Shown here piece by piece: positions 46,476-54,069 of a stretch of 64,000 nt of DNA; positions within the stretch are counted from its first letter, which is position 1; every line of letters starts with the position of its first letter. A model generated the notes under the pieces. The model was not told the origin of the DNA. It did no database searches and saw only the letters and a list, made by a program, of their open reading frames with translations. The position numbers and the translations under genes were made by a program. Source of the DNA: Frateuria terrea (GTDB lineage Bacteria > Pseudomonadota > Gammaproteobacteria > Xanthomonadales > Rhodanobacteraceae); the NCBI RefSeq assembly GCF_900115705.1, contig NZ_FOXL01000002.1, positions 186,001 to 250,000 of the forward strand. The letters run 5' to 3'.

Positions 46476-47813
46476 TCAGCTCCGGATCGCCCACAGTTGC
46501 AGGTCGAGGCCGGCGAACTCGCTGCCGAAATGGAAGGCGATGCCACCGGAGGTCTTCAGCTCGCGCCACATCGGCGAGTGCTTGTCGAACTCGAAGTACA
46601 GGTAGCCCGCGTTGTAGGGAATCTGCCGCGGGGCGACCGGCATCGGCTGCACCGCGATGCCCGGCAGCTGCAGGTTGACCAGGTCGCGGATCTTCTCGGT
46701 CGGGCCGATCTTGGCGTGTGCGGGCAGCTGCCGGCGCAGTTCCTCGGACTTCATGTCGGCCTTGGCCGAGAGCACGAAGGCGGCGGTGTCGAGCAGGTTC
46801 ATGTCCGGCACCACCGCCACCCACACGCCGTACTTGCGCTGCTGCAGCGGAATCGGCGTGGCGGTCTGCTCCATCACCGCGCTCAGGGCGTTGCGCAGCG
46901 AGACGATCACTGGCTCGAAGCTCTCGCGAAGCGCCTCGTGGCGGTACGGCGGGAACATCGGCGGGCGCTTGCCCGGCGCGGTGAAAGTGGCCAGCTCACC
47001 GGCCATCGCCACCAGCGTGCGGTAGAAGGCTTCGGGGTGTTCGAGCGGCGCCTCGGCCAGGTGCGCCACGAGCGGCTGGCAGCGGTTGATCACCTGCAGC
47101 AGCAGGAAATCGGCGATTTCGGCCGCGCCACCGCGGTCGGTCAGCGCCACGCGGCTGGCCAACGCCTCACCGCGCTGGTGCAGCAGACCCAGCAGTTCGG
47201 TGAGGAAGGTCACCAGCCGCGGCACCGCCTGGCAGGAAAGCGCGGTGGGCATGAACGACTCGTCCAGCACCACGCGCCGGTCGGCGCGGCATTCGACGAT
47301 GCGCGCCACCGGGATCTGCGCCAGCCCTTCCATCGGCTGCGACTGCGGCAAGAGGCGGGTGCTCATGCCGCCGACTTCCAGCGGGGTCATGCCCTCGACG
47401 CTGCCGGAGCTGTCGCGCACCTCGGTCTCGCGCACGCGGTAGCGGAACAACCGCTCGGCCGGCGCCTCCGGGCGGCCGCTCTCCGGCTGCGTCGGCGAGC
47501 GCAGCGGCAGGGTCAGGTAGACGGTCTGGTCGCGCCAGTTGGCGTCGACTTCCAGCGCCGGCGGCAGTGGGTCGTCGCCGGGCATGGCGAACGGCGTGCC
47601 GTCCGGGAAAATGCCGCGCGCGCGGCGGATGCCGAGCTTGCCTATCGCCAGCAGGTCAGGCTCCAGCTCCAGCTCCTGGAAACCCCACGCGTACGGGCGC
47701 AGGGCACCGGCACGCAACTCGACGAAGCGCTCGAAGTAGCGCTCCTGCTGCTGCAGGTGCTGCGGCCGCAGGAACAGGCCTTCACTCCAGACCACCTTGT
47801 TGTTTTGCGTCAT
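46476..47813 (-). CDS. tssK: Type VI baseplate protein TssK
   Basis: This 445-residue protein starts with the conserved VVWSEGLFLRPQHLQQQERYFE. The later conserved stretches RHEALRESFEPVIVSLRNAL and PRQIPYNAGYLYFEFDK are typical of TssK. TssK trimers link the TssEFG wedges of the baseplate to the TssLM membrane complex. The ATG at 47813 (MTQNNKV) is chosen over an upstream in-frame start that would add Arg-rich sequence. The 137-base gap upstream of it, after the FHA gene, is the largest in this half of the operon. Confidence 0.96.
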   Translation of the reverse strand: MTQNNKVVWSEGLFLRPQHLQQQERYFERFVELRAGALRPYAWGFQELELEPDLLAIGKLGIRRARGIFPDGTPFAMPGDDPLPPALEVDANWRDQTVYLTLPLRSPTQPESGRPEAPAERLFRYRVRETEVRDSSGSVEGMTPLEVGGMSTRLLPQSQPMEGLAQIPVARIVECRADRRVVLDESFMPTALSCQAVPRLVTFLTELLGLLHQRGEALASRVALTDRGGAAEIADFLLLQVINRCQPLVAHLAEAPLEHPEAFYRTLVAMAGELATFTAPGKRPPMFPPYRHEALRESFEPVIVSLRNALSAVMEQTATPIPLQQRKYGVWVAVVPDMNLLDTAAFVLSAKADMKSEELRRQLPAHAKIGPTEKIRDLVNLQLPGIAVQPMPVAPRQIPYNAGYLYFEFDKHSPMWRELKTSGGIAFHFGSEFAGLDLQLWAIRS

Positions 47814-47950
47814 GACCGACCTGTCTGCTGTGGCCCGCGGGCGGGCTTTAACGAGCCTGTGTGGATGCGCCGCCACCGGCCGGGTCCGGGCCGGGATTCG
47901 CGCGCCTCCCCTCTATTGCGTTTTTGCGGCGTGAAAAGCGCCATGCGTCT

Positions 47951-49294
47951 TCACCGCTGCCGCACCCGCGCCGATTTCAGCCGCGCCAGTTGTTCCTCGT
48001 AGGCACGCGCGAATTCGTCGCCGAACAGGCGGCGGAAGCATTCGTCCGGGTCCTTGGCCAGCCCCTCGAAGTTTTCGCGGAAGCGCTCCCAGTAGCGGCC
48101 CTTGCCGCCGAAGGAGGAACGCTTGCTGCCGTCGACCTCCTGCTCCAGGCGGTCGGGATTGAAGTGCGCGAGCACGGCCTCGAAGCCAGCGCGCACGCCG
48201 GCCAGCATCGCCATCTGGTGGCAGCGGATGTCGTCGAAGGCGTCCTGGAAGGCGTCGGTGCCGGAGAGGAAGGCGCCGTTGGGTGGCGAGAGCAGCTTCT
48301 GCAGCGCTTCGTCGGCGGTCGGCGCGAACTTCAGCGGATTGTTTTCCGAGCGCTGGATCAGCGTGACCGGCAGGCGGAAGGTGTTCTTGATCTCGGCCCG
48401 CGCGCGCAGCACGTCCATCACGCCGTCGACCACGATGTGGAAGATCGTGTCCAGCTCGGGCGGCAGGCCCGCGGCGGGAACGGGGGACGCCGGCGCGGCA
48501 AACGGCGTGGCGGCGGCCATCACCGGCGGCGCGGCGACGGGTGCCGCTGGTGCCGCCACCGGCGCCATGGCCGGCGCATGCGCCGGCGGCGGTGCCGGCA
48601 TGCCCTTGGGCGCGAAGTCGCCCATGGTCAGATCCCAGTTGTCGGGCAGCGCCTCGCGCTGGCCGGCAATGCCCGGCGGGTGGAAGTGGTCGGCCATGCC
48701 GCTGGAGTGGTTCCAGCTGGGCGCCGCCACCGGAGGTACCGCGGCCGCACCGAAGGGCTCGTCAAGGAACGCGAGCGGATCGAGCGTCCCGACCGGCGCG
48801 CCGCCGCCAGGGATCAGCGGTTCGTCGGGCATGCCGCGCGCGGGCAGCGGCGCGGCCGCGAACGGAGCGCTGCCCAGCATTTCGTCGAGGAAATCGCCGC
48901 CGGGCAGCGGGGCCGCGGCCATCGCCGGAGCGGGCGGCATCGCCGGCTGCACCAGGGTGGCAGCGTCGGCCTGCAGCCGCACGGCCACTTCGAAGGTATC
49001 GATCTGCAGACGGTCGCCGTCCTTCAGCGAAGCCGGGTCGCCTTTCACCAGCGGGCGGCCGTTGAGCAGCATGCCGTTGGTGCTGCGGTCCTCGATGAAA
49101 TACATGCCGTTGAGGCAGCGCACCATCGCGTGCACGCGCGACACGCCGGCGGCGGAGAGCACCCAGTCGCAGTCGTCGGCGCGGCCGATGCTGCCGTCGC
49201 GCCCTTCGAAGGCCTTCTGGCTGCGCGCGCCGAACTGTGCGGCATGCGGGCCGAGCACGGCGAGGACCAGGGTCTGTGGATTGGGCACGCTCAT
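47951..49294 (-). CDS. tagH: FHA-domain type VI regulator (TagH/Fha)
   Basis: This 447-residue protein has an N-terminal FHA domain (about 12-105) with the phosphothreonine-binding residues GR at 37-38, SRVH at 52-55 and STNG at 71-74. A Pro/Ala-rich linker follows (about 115-280), starting with a candidate phosphosite T113 in DAATLVQP. The C-terminal domain has the pattern of type VI FHA proteins (FKFAPTADEALQKLL-like, then KGRYWERFRENFEGLAKDPDECFRRLFGDEF). It should bind phosphothreonine on TssL or a kinase and promote assembly. It precedes tssK. Confidence 0.93.
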   Translation of the reverse strand: MSVPNPQTLVLAVLGPHAAQFGARSQKAFEGRDGSIGRADDCDWVLSAAGVSRVHAMVRCLNGMYFIEDRSTNGMLLNGRPLVKGDPASLKDGDRLQIDTFEVAVRLQADAATLVQPAMPPAPAMAAAPLPGGDFLDEMLGSAPFAAAPLPARGMPDEPLIPGGGAPVGTLDPLAFLDEPFGAAAVPPVAAPSWNHSSGMADHFHPPGIAGQREALPDNWDLTMGDFAPKGMPAPPPAHAPAMAPVAAPAAPVAAPPVMAAATPFAAPASPVPAAGLPPELDTIFHIVVDGVMDVLRARAEIKNTFRLPVTLIQRSENNPLKFAPTADEALQKLLSPPNGAFLSGTDAFQDAFDDIRCHQMAMLAGVRAGFEAVLAHFNPDRLEQEVDGSKRSSFGGKGRYWERFRENFEGLAKDPDECFRRLFGDEFARAYEEQLARLKSARVRQR

Positions 49295-49302
49295 CGTCTC
49301 CG

Positions 49303-49839
49303 TCAGTGGGCCGACCCGCCGGAGCCCAGCAGGCTCATGGCGCGGGCCATGAATTCACCGCGACGCTGCTCGAAGCGCGCAGGCTCCAGGCCGGCCATCA
49401 GGTTGATCGCCGCCACCACGGCGCAAGCCGTGAGGTGTTCGGCAGGCGGCACGACGGTCTCCTGGGTGGCCGGCGCGAGGCTGCCGCCGGACCACCCGGC
49501 CGCCGCGGCGAGCCACGCGCCGATCGTGCGGTAGCCCCCGGCATTGGCGAATTCGAAGGCGGCGCGCCGCTGCGGCTCGTCCGGCTCGCGCACCCACTGC
49601 TCGGCGAGCGCGGCGCCGGCCTTGTCCTCCAGCGGCAGCGGCATGTCGCGCGCGCACTGGCAGGCCCACGCCACGGCGTAGCGCTTGGGCAGCAGGCGCG
49701 CGATCAGCTTCAGCGCGTCCTGCGTCTGGCCCTCGGCGAGCAGGGATTGCACCGCCTGCAGCGGGTTCATGCGCGGCTCCAACCGGGCCCGTGCGGGCTC
49801 GGCCAGTTCCATCTGCTCGGCTGCCTGTACGACTGACAT
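49303..49839 (-). CDS. Type VI accessory protein of uncertain family, adjacent to vgrG
   Basis: This 178-residue, mostly helical soluble protein has no signal peptide. Its recognisable part runs AWACQCARDMPLPLEDKAGAALAEQWVREP, in parts, then RRAAFEFANAGGYRTIGAWLAAAAGWSGGSLAP, in parts, then EHLTACAVVAAINLMAG. It looks like the DUF6931-type proteins sometimes found beside vgrG and FHA genes, but I cannot confirm that. It lies 12 bases after vgrG and 8 before the FHA gene. A role as adaptor for VgrG or the FHA protein is a guess from context. Confidence 0.75.
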   Translation of the reverse strand: MSVVQAAEQMELAEPARARLEPRMNPLQAVQSLLAEGQTQDALKLIARLLPKRYAVAWACQCARDMPLPLEDKAGAALAEQWVREPDEPQRRAAFEFANAGGYRTIGAWLAAAAGWSGGSLAPATQETVVPPAEHLTACAVVAAINLMAGLEPARFEQRRGEFMARAMSLLGSGGSAH

Positions 49840-49851
49840 ATGGGCGGTTCC

Positions 49852-51876
49852 TTATCCGATCATCACGATGCCGCCGGACACCTGGTTCATGCCGTCGCCC
49901 TTGAGCGACAGCATGGGTGCCTTGACGGTGGCCATGGCACTGCCGGCGATTTCGACCATCGCGTCCGAGTGCACCTTCAGGCTGGCGCCCGCGCCGACAT
50001 CCATGGTCGCGCCGGCCTTGATGCCGACCTCGACCTGGCCCTCGACCTTGACGCCCATGCTGCCGGTGATCTTGATGTTGACGCCCTTGATCTCGATGTC
50101 GCCCGAGCTCTTGAGCACGATGCTCGAGGCGCCGGTGACCAGCTCGATCTCGGTGCCGGCCGAGAGCTTGAACTTCTGCCCGATGCTGGTGGTGCCGTTG
50201 CTGGTGACGTCCAGCTTGTCGTCGTTCTGCACGGTGACCTTGCGGTCGTGCTTGACGGTCTGGGTCTGGTCGTTCTCCACGGTGATCGTCTGGTCGTGCT
50301 TCACCGTCACCGTCTCGTCGTGGTCGATGGTGACCACGTGGTCGTTCTCGACCTCCTCGTGCATGTCCTTCTGGGCATGGATAAAGAAGTCTTCCTCGCC
50401 CTTCTTGTCCTCGAATCGCAACTCGTTGAAGTCGGCGCTCTCGCCCAGCAGGCTGCGGCTCTTGATGCCGCTCTGCGTCTTGGTCGCCTGCAGGCCGTAG
50501 GGCGGCGTGTTGTCGGCGTTGTAGACGCTGCCGATGATCAACGGGCGATCCGGGTCGCCCTCGAGGAAGCTCACCACCACCTCCTGCCCCACGCGCGGCA
50601 GGCTCACCGCACCCCAGCCCTTGCCGGCCCAGGTGGAGGCCACGCGCACCGGGCACGAGTTCTTGGCGTTGGGCTTGTCCGGCTTGTTCCAGTGGAAGGT
50701 GACCTGCACGCGGCCGTGGTCGTCGATCGCGATGTCCTCGTCGGTCTCGCTGCCGGCGACCACCGCGGTCTGCAGGCCCACGACCGACGGCTTGGCCGCA
50801 CTCGGCAGGCTGCGGAACGGCCGGCTGCTCTCGATCGCCTGGAACTGGCAGGCGAAGCCGGGCCCCTGCCCGCCCGCGCCGGAGGCATAGCCGCCGCCGT
50901 GCAACTCCATCGTGGCACCGATCACCAGGTATTCCTGGTTCAGCTCGTCGCGCGGGAAGCCAGTCAGGTTGAACAGTCCGCCGATCTGGATGCCGCACGA
51001 ACTGGTGGTGCCACTGTAGTGCGAGCGCGACGCGCTGAGCGCCTCGGCGCGGACCTGCGCATAGTGCTGGCCGAGCTGGGCGTCGAAGTGCTCGCCGGGG
51101 AAGTCGAACATGTCCGGCCCCTGCCCGCCGTGCCCGTCGCCCACGCCCTTGGCCAGCAGCGAGGTTTTCGGCTTGAGCGGGTCGTAGTCGATCAACTGCA
51201 CCTTGGTGGCGTCGCGACCACGCGCGGGAACCCATGCGGAGATGGCCGCGTCCGGCCGCAGCGCGCTGTCGCGGGTCGTCGAGTACGGCACCTTGTCGAA
51301 GTGGCTGGCCTTGGCGTGCGCGCCCACGCCGTCGGCGAGCACCATCGTGTGCGTGTTGGCATCGTGGGTGAAGTAGTAGTAGATGCCCTCCTGCTCCATC
51401 AGCCGGCTGATGAAATTGAGGCAGCTCTCGCGGTACTGCACGCAGTAGTCACGCGCGGCGTAGCTGCTGCTAAGGCTCAGCTTGACGTCGGTGTAGCCGG
51501 CGTCGGCCAGCACCGCCTTGACGATGTCAGGCACGCTCTGGTTGGTGTAGATGCGGCAGTCGACCTTGTCGATCAGCAGCCACGGCTTGGGCACCAGGCG
51601 CACGCTGTAGTGCGCGTAATGCAGGCCGTCGATGGGCTCCGCGCCAGTCTGCGCCGCCTCGCAGACGATGCCGCTGAAATATCGCTCGAAGCCGTCCGCA
51701 GTGGCCAGCTTGACCGTCATCGAGGTGCCGAGCAGGCCGCCAAGGTCGACCTTCTCGTCGCGGCTGGCGAACCCCACGTGGTAGGAGAACATGCGCCCGA
51801 GCTGCTCGTCGGTCGCCATGCTGGTGAAAAGCAGCCCGTCGCATTGCGCCGAGGTCAGGGTGATCAGCTGGCTCAT
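49852..51876 (-). CDS. vgrG: VgrG spike protein (TssI)
   Basis: This 674-residue protein has the gp27-like N-terminal part (LITLTSAQCDGLLFTSM, then CVQYRESCLNFISRLMEQEGIYYYF, given in parts), the gp5 OB fold (HGRVQVTFHWN, then RVGQEVVVSFLEGDPDRP) and a needle of short repeats around VTVKHDQTITVENDQTQTV. It ends VSGGIVMIG with no extra effector domain. Cargo is therefore probably carried through the PAAR protein or an adaptor. The start overlaps the stop of a possible 56-codon ORF as ATGA. Confidence 0.96.
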   Translation of the reverse strand: MSQLITLTSAQCDGLLFTSMATDEQLGRMFSYHVGFASRDEKVDLGGLLGTSMTVKLATADGFERYFSGIVCEAAQTGAEPIDGLHYAHYSVRLVPKPWLLIDKVDCRIYTNQSVPDIVKAVLADAGYTDVKLSLSSSYAARDYCVQYRESCLNFISRLMEQEGIYYYFTHDANTHTMVLADGVGAHAKASHFDKVPYSTTRDSALRPDAAISAWVPARGRDATKVQLIDYDPLKPKTSLLAKGVGDGHGGQGPDMFDFPGEHFDAQLGQHYAQVRAEALSASRSHYSGTTSSCGIQIGGLFNLTGFPRDELNQEYLVIGATMELHGGGYASGAGGQGPGFACQFQAIESSRPFRSLPSAAKPSVVGLQTAVVAGSETDEDIAIDDHGRVQVTFHWNKPDKPNAKNSCPVRVASTWAGKGWGAVSLPRVGQEVVVSFLEGDPDRPLIIGSVYNADNTPPYGLQATKTQSGIKSRSLLGESADFNELRFEDKKGEEDFFIHAQKDMHEEVENDHVVTIDHDETVTVKHDQTITVENDQTQTVKHDRKVTVQNDDKLDVTSNGTTSIGQKFKLSAGTEIELVTGASSIVLKSSGDIEIKGVNIKITGSMGVKVEGQVEVGIKAGATMDVGAGASLKVHSDAMVEIAGSAMATVKAPMLSLKGDGMNQVSGGIVMIG

Positions 51877-52043
51877 CGGGCTCGGCTCCGTGCTTGGGTC
51901 GTGCCAGCCATGGGCCGCACGCGTGATGTCGTAGCTTGCCGGCGAACGCGGGGTCGCCGGGCGGCAATGCGCAGATGGCTGCGGCGGGCGCCTGGCGTGA
52001 CGCCCCGGTCCGCCGCCAGTTGCTGTGGTGCGCGGTCGCTCAT
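51873..52043 (-). CDS. Possible 56-residue ORF linking methyltransferase and vgrG
   Basis: This short frame has ATGA overlaps at both ends: its ATG (52043-52041) overlaps the methyltransferase stop, and its stop (51875-51873) overlaps the vgrG ATG. The peptide is Arg-rich without a recognisable fold (starts MSDRAPQQLAADRG). It could be a genuine coupling ORF that brings ribosomes to vgrG, or a chance frame in a 163-base intergenic region. No other ORF covers the gap. Confidence 0.35.
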   Translation of the reverse strand: MSDRAPQQLAADRGVTPGARRSHLRIAARRPRVRRQATTSRVRPMAGTTQARSRAR

Positions 52044-53434
52044 GCCGCGTCCCCGTCGCCCACCGGCGTGACGGGGCCCGGTCGCTGCGCCATTACCACC
52101 CACCCGGCCACCGCCTGGCCGGCCTCGCGGCGCAGCGTGTCGGTAGTGATGCGCACGTCGTCAAAGCCTGCCGCAGCCACCACGCGCTCGACGTAGCGGC
52201 GGGTATGCCGGTAGCGGCCGCTGGGCGTAAGTTCAACGCGGTCGGCCTCCTCGTCCAGCGCTTCCAGCGTGAAGCCGAGCCAGCCGCCCGGCCGCAGCGC
52301 ACCGTAGGTGGCGACCAGCGCCTCCTGCAGTTGGCCGAAATAGACCAGCGTGTCGGCCGAGACCACCAGGTGCCAGGCCGCGCGGCGGGCCTGCAGGTAG
52401 CCGGTCAGTTCGGCCACCTCGAGCACGTCATACCCGCCACGGGCACGCGCCTTCTCCACCATGCCGCCGGAGAGGTCCACGCCCGCCAGATGACGCGCGT
52501 AGGGGCGTAGCAGCGGCGCGCACAAGCCTGTGCCGCAACCGGCATCGAGCACGTCAAGCGCTGCCGCAGGGGCGTCGAGCCTCTCGGCTAGCGCTTCGAC
52601 GAGCACCTGCGGCGCGCGGTAGTCCAGGTTCTTCAGGAGTTGCTCGTCGAAGCTGTCGGCGAAGCCGTCGAACAGTTCGCGTACGTAGTCGTCGGCGGCC
52701 CGCGGCGGCGCCTCGGCGCCGCCACAGGCGGCCAGCATGTGGCGCGGCACCGGGTTGTCGGGCTCGCGCGCGAGCCAGTCGCGGTAGACGCCGCGCGCCT
52801 CGTCGCGCCGCTGGAGCGCGTACAGCGTCACACCCAGCGCTTCCAGCGCGCGCAGGTTGCGCGGGTCCAGCTCGAACGCGCGTCCGAAGCATTCGGCCGC
52901 TTGCTCCAGATGCTCCATGTGCTGCGCATGGCTGCGCAGGAACAGGCCCATCAGGTAATGGCCGCGCGCGTCGTCCGGCGCCTGTTGCAGCAGGCTGCCG
53001 TACGCCTCGAAGGCCTCGTCCAGGCGCGACTGCACCTCCAGCACCACGGCCAGGTTGCCCAGGGCGTTGTGATGCCCGGCGCTGCATTCGAGCGCGCGCC
53101 GGTAGCAGGCTTCCGCCTCCGCCGGCCGGTCGCACTCCTTGTGGATGTTGCCCAGGTTGTTGTGCGCGTCCGGGTGGCGCGGGGTGATCTTCAGCGCGGT
53201 GCGGATCAGCTCCACGGCTTCGTCGCTGCGGCCGCGCTGGTGGCACAGCACGCCCAGGTAGTGCAGCGCGTCGGGCTGGGCGGCGTGCAGCTCCAGCACC
53301 TCGCGGTACAGCCGCTCGGCGGTGTCCAGGTCGTCCGCCTGGTGCGCGCGCAGCGCCTGCTGCAGCACGGCGCGGTGGTCCCGCACGGCCCGGCGCAGCG
53401 TCAGGTTGTCCGGTCTGGGTCTGCTCATCGCCAT
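52040..53434 (-). CDS. TPR protein with C-terminal class I SAM-dependent methyltransferase domain
   Basis: This 464-residue protein has about five or six TPR units (about 20-245: AERLYREVLELHAAQPDALH, then AHNNLGNIHKE, then ALEALGVTLYALQ). A Rossmann methyltransferase domain follows (about 285-445), with SAM motif I VLDAGCGTG and a following acidic VDLSGGM. Its start shares one base with the PAAR stop (TAATG); a second Met (53428) is also possible. It lies between PAAR and vgrG in the same message. It may methylate or chaperone a spike or effector protein; the substrate is unknown. Confidence 0.88.
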   Translation of the reverse strand: MAMSRPRPDNLTLRRAVRDHRAVLQQALRAHQADDLDTAERLYREVLELHAAQPDALHYLGVLCHQRGRSDEAVELIRTALKITPRHPDAHNNLGNIHKECDRPAEAEACYRRALECSAGHHNALGNLAVVLEVQSRLDEAFEAYGSLLQQAPDDARGHYLMGLFLRSHAQHMEHLEQAAECFGRAFELDPRNLRALEALGVTLYALQRRDEARGVYRDWLAREPDNPVPRHMLAACGGAEAPPRAADDYVRELFDGFADSFDEQLLKNLDYRAPQVLVEALAERLDAPAAALDVLDAGCGTGLCAPLLRPYARHLAGVDLSGGMVEKARARGGYDVLEVAELTGYLQARRAAWHLVVSADTLVYFGQLQEALVATYGALRPGGWLGFTLEALDEEADRVELTPSGRYRHTRRYVERVVAAAGFDDVRITTDTLRREAGQAVAGWVVMAQRPGPVTPVGDGDAA

Positions 53435-53721
53435 TAGCCGATCAGCACCGTGAAGCAGCCCAGTACGATGGTGCCGCCGTGCGCGCAGGTATCGCCCAGG
53501 CGCGCCGCCGGCTGGCCGCCGATCAGCACCTTGGGCGAGCCCATCACGATGCTGTCGGGCGGGCCCACGCAGGTCGCCATGTCGCCCAGGCGCGCCGCCG
53601 GCAAGCCGCCGATCAGTACCTTGGGGGCTCCCGGCGAGGCGATCGGGCCGCCGACATGGGGCACCACGCCGGTGACCATCGGGCAGACATGCATGTCGGT
53701 GAGGCGGGCGGCTGGCTGCAT
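53434..53721 (-). CDS. PAAR-domain spike-tip protein
   Basis: This 95-residue protein is a stand-alone PAAR domain with three PAAR-type turns: QPAARLTDMHVCP, LPAARLGDMATC and QPAARLGDTCAHGG. It also has two KVLIGG strands and the zinc-binding His/Cys pattern. It sharpens the VgrG tip and can carry effectors. The start at 53721 is fixed by AGGA six bases upstream and by the usual family start; the open frame continues to 53928 but that extension is Arg-rich and not homologous. It heads the PAAR-methyltransferase-vgrG unit. Confidence 0.93.
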   Translation of the reverse strand: MQPAARLTDMHVCPMVTGVVPHVGGPIASPGAPKVLIGGLPAARLGDMATCVGPPDSIVMGSPKVLIGGQPAARLGDTCAHGGTIVLGCFTVLIG

Positions 53722-53781
53722 GCGATTCCTCGGCTGGAGCGTCATTACCGGCCCGGCGATGCGACGACGACGCGCCGCGAC

Positions 53782-53801
53782 GGCCTGCCATTTGGCAGGC
53801 C
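53782..53801. promoter_or_regulatory. Perfect 8-bp stem-loop upstream of PAAR
   Basis: GGCCTGCC and GGCAGGCC pair exactly around a four-base ATTT loop. The element lies in the 5' leader of the predicted PAAR transcript, about 60 bases upstream of its start, and has no T-run. It could stabilise the leader or be a protein-binding site. Confidence 0.5.
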
Positions 53802-53898
53802 GGTCCACCGGGAACGGCATCCAGCCTCGACTTGCGGCCGCCCGCATGACGGGCAGCTTCCCCTGGTGGCGGCACGCCGGCCGGGCCGGCCAGCGTTG

Positions 53899-53928
53899 CC
53901 TATAGGTGAATCCGTAAAAGCCCGGCAA
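53899..53928 (-). promoter_or_regulatory. Candidate sigma-70-type promoter for the PAAR-methyltransferase-vgrG unit
   Basis: On the minus strand TTGCCG (53928-53923) and TATAGG (53904-53899) are separated by 18 bases; each matches the consensus at four of six positions. It would start transcription about 170 bases upstream of the PAAR ATG, so that vgrG and downstream genes could be expressed separately from tssC to clpV. Confidence 0.4.
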
Positions 53929-54069
53929 ATCCTGTCACATGCCCTTCACGGCCGCCCGTCGCGCCGCTCCTGGCACGCCGACTTCCGCGGACCGGCCGGG
54001 CGTGACCCCACGCGCCGCGTGCCGCCCCGGGGCCGCAGCTTCAGGTGGCCGGCCCGCGCAGTGCCTGCG

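Larger units (their letters stand above)
53722..54069. other. 348-base gap between the candidate effector and PAAR: promoter and hairpin, no gene
   Basis: I see no credible coding region on either strand here. The gap contains a candidate minus-strand promoter (53899-53928) and a perfect hairpin (53782-53801), both listed separately. No immunity-gene-like ORF is visible. Confidence 0.6.

Noticed and set aside
53722-53928. N-terminal extension of the PAAR protein (open frame from 53928)
   Set aside because: The extension is Arg-rich and unlike PAAR proteins, and AGGA lies six bases before the ATG at 53721.
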